In this document: positions 35,420 to 36,683 of the stretch, piece by piece
Layout: every line of letters begins with the position of its first letter
How positions within the stretch are numbered: position 1 is the stretch's first letter
Assembly: GCA_029260235.1 (NCBI GenBank)
Contig: JAJDDP010000022.1
Coordinates: 1-36,683 of the forward strand
Direction of reading: 5' to 3'
Origin: Phycisphaerae bacterium
GTDB lineage: Bacteria > Planctomycetota > Phycisphaerae > UBA1845
DNA length: 36,683 nt
Notes under the pieces: model-generated
What the model was told of the DNA's origin: nothing
Seen by the model: the letters and a program-made list of their open reading frames with translations, nothing else
Database searches by the model: none
Program-made: the position numbers and the translations under genes

Positions 35420-35435
35420 GGAGTAGTACTACTCC
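35420..35435. repeat. Perfect 16-bp palindrome before the integrase remnant
   Basis: GGAGTAGTACTACTCC is a perfect inverted repeat with no spacer, 22 bases upstream of the integrase ATG and 78 bases past the tRNA. It could be an operator or integrase-arm binding site of the decayed element. Confidence 0.6.
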
Positions 35436-35457
35436 GCATGGGTTTGGAGGTCGCGCT

Positions 35458-36189
35458 ATGCCGAAATTAGTCAGGCCCATCCCGAAACTCAGATTCCATA
35501 ATGAGAGCGGGCAAGCTGCAGTCGTGTTCAGCGGGAAATAGACATACCTGGGAAAACATGGTTCCACCGAGGCAGAGATCCGGTATGACCGACTCGCTGC
35601 CACATGGCTCGCAGATGGCCGGAAACCATCACAAGAACGGGATCTGACCGTCAATGAATTGATGCTGATCTACTGGCAGTATGCCTCTACACGATACCTT
35701 CAGGAAGATGGCAAACCCAAGAAGGAATTCTCAGCGATCAAGTCCACAATGCGGCCAGTCAAACGATTGTTCGGTGGGGTACAGGTTTGCGGTTTTGGTC
35801 CGCGGGCCCTGTCTGCCGTTCAGATGGAATAGGTGAAGGCGAGGTATTGCCGGGCCATCGTGAATGACCAAGTTCGGCGCGTGCGACGAATCTTCAAGTG
35901 GGCAACGGCCAATGAGATCATTCCGCCACACATTCTGGAGGGGTTGAAGGCTGTCGATGGGCTGCGGGCGAACGAGTCCGCGGCTCGAGAGCCGCGCAAT
36001 GTCAGACCAGTCTCACAAGAACACATTGATGCAGTTATGCCCTATCTCGGCAGGCATGTAAGGGCGATGATCCGCTTGCAGTTGCTCTGCGGTGCCCGTC
36101 CCGGCGAGATCGTGGTGTTGAGGTCGGCGGACATCGACATGACGGGGCCGATTTGGGTCTACCCATCGATTCCATCGCTGAGACATTAA
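35458..36189 (+). pseudogene. Tyrosine recombinase (phage-type integrase) remnant with two amber codons
   Basis: One frame of 243 codons from the ATG at 35458 (GGAGG seven bases upstream) holds two in-frame TAGs, at 35539 and 35830. Between and after them the protein reads TYLGKHGSTEAEIRYDRLAA, LTVNELMLIYWQYASTRYL (N-terminal core-binding domain), IVNDQVRRVRRIFKWATANE and IPPHILEGLKAVDGL. The start of the catalytic domain is MIRLQLLCGARPGEIVVL, with the first catalytic Arg in GARPGE. The sequence is cut after WVYPSIPSL, so the HxxR and Tyr residues are missing. It lies just downstream of tRNA-Gly and is fused at about 36150-36190 to a kinase fragment. Not functional. Confidence 0.85.
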
Positions 36190-36683
36190 GTGCATTCTGG
36201 GCAAGGCGCTGGAGGAAGATAAGAACTGCCGCTACAAATCGGCCGCTAGCTTAGCGAATGATATTCGGCATCATCTTCAAAACGAACCGATCTTGGCTCG
36301 CCGGCAGAGTGTGTTGTACCAACTCCAGAAGTTTCCTAAGCGGAATAAGGCCGTTGCCGCAGGATCGGCGATCGCCACGAGCGCTCTATTCATCGGTTTT
36401 CTCCTCAGCACGTCGCTGTACTTTCAAGCCGACAATGCAAGGCAAGGGGAACAAGAACAGCGGTTCTTGGCCGAACAGCCAGTAGGCGAAGCGGTCGCGG
36501 CCCGTGCCGACGAACTCGAAACTGTCACGGAATTCCAGGCGTCGATGCTCGGTGACCTAGGCGCCGAAGCTATGGGGTTGGGTATCATCAAACGACTGAC
36601 AGAAGATGTCCGTCAGGCCACAGCTGCCAGCGGCGGTTCACCGAATGACATTGCGGCTTCTGTCGCGTCTCTTGAGGAATTCC
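36182..36683 (+). pseudogene. Planctomycete-type Ser/Thr protein kinase, C-terminal part, 5'-truncated and cut by the window edge
   Basis: The frame opens after TGA 36179-36181 and runs to the window end (about 167 residues). It reads ILGKALEEDKNCRYKSAAS, LANDIRHHLQNEPILARR, then a membrane helix AAGSAIATSALFIGFLLST, followed by a charged helical region. The KALExDxxxRYxSAxxLAxDIxxHL pattern marks the end of the kinase C-lobe in receptor-like kinases with a TPR or helical extracytoplasmic part. The catalytic core (Lys, HRD, DFG) is absent because the decayed integrase sits directly before it. Without a start codon it is likely silent, unless the remainder uses an internal start. Confidence 0.75.

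Overview
The window looks like a chromosomal segment of an uncultured planctomycete or close relative. The grounds are a planctomycete-type membrane-anchored Ser/Thr kinase tail, a giant secreted S8 peptidase with Cys-rich tandem repeats, an RHS remnant of the type seen in planctomycetes, a secreted HEAT protein, a DUF2202 protein and moderate GC. This is inferred from family resemblance only.

Layout. (1) 1-1791, minus: a large serine recombinase running off the left edge; then about 0.6 kb without a gene, a truncated TolB-like lipoprotein and an RHS remnant (2371-3239). (2) 3275-10576, minus: a complete heavy-metal efflux operon, in transcription order a His-rich secreted protein, a TolC-type outer-membrane protein, a periplasmic adaptor, a CusA/CzcA-type RND pump and a His-rich lipoprotein. 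Its promoter appears to give a leaderless transcript. (3) 11057-11281: a broken transposase; 11595-17180, minus: a secreted 1861-residue subtilase with 13 Cys-rich repeats and two MAM-like domains, ending at a clear intrinsic terminator. (4) 17566-18290: remnants of a TrkA/RCK protein and an IS256-type transposase. (5) 18602-25184: an ACT-domain protein, a winged-helix protein, a class I/II aminotransferase, a HEAT-repeat protein and a TlpA-like thioredoxin fused to a TPR-like region. (6) 25269-28235: an ECF sigma factor, zinc-finger anti-sigma factor and CnrX/ZraP-like periplasmic protein on the minus strand, facing away from a Gly-rich lipoprotein and a DUF2202 ferritin-like protein. Three of these secreted proteins end in Gly-rich tails containing Cys, and a strongly structured RNA segment lies before the DUF2202 gene. 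(7) 28578-35211, plus: an ArsR repressor with a perfect AT-rich operator, an AhpD-like protein with an apparent frameshift, an ABC exporter (adaptor, permease, ATPase) interrupted by a CoA-transferase/GNAT fusion, and a small EamA/SMR-type membrane protein. (8) 35271-36683: tRNA-Gly(GCC), a decayed tyrosine integrase just downstream, and the C-terminal part of a Ser/Thr kinase running off the right edge.

Themes. Metal or redox stress recurs: RND efflux, a CnrYXH-like sigma module, DUF2202 and ArsR. Mobile-element debris is spread through the window: a serine recombinase at the left edge, three broken transposase or integrase genes, and a tRNA-associated integrase at the right. This suggests an accessory region between integration hot spots. 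The best candidates for something undescribed are the sigma/anti-sigma/CnrX-like + Gly-Cys lipoprotein + DUF2202 locus with its structured leader, and the ArsR-controlled exporter with an embedded acyl-CoA enzyme.
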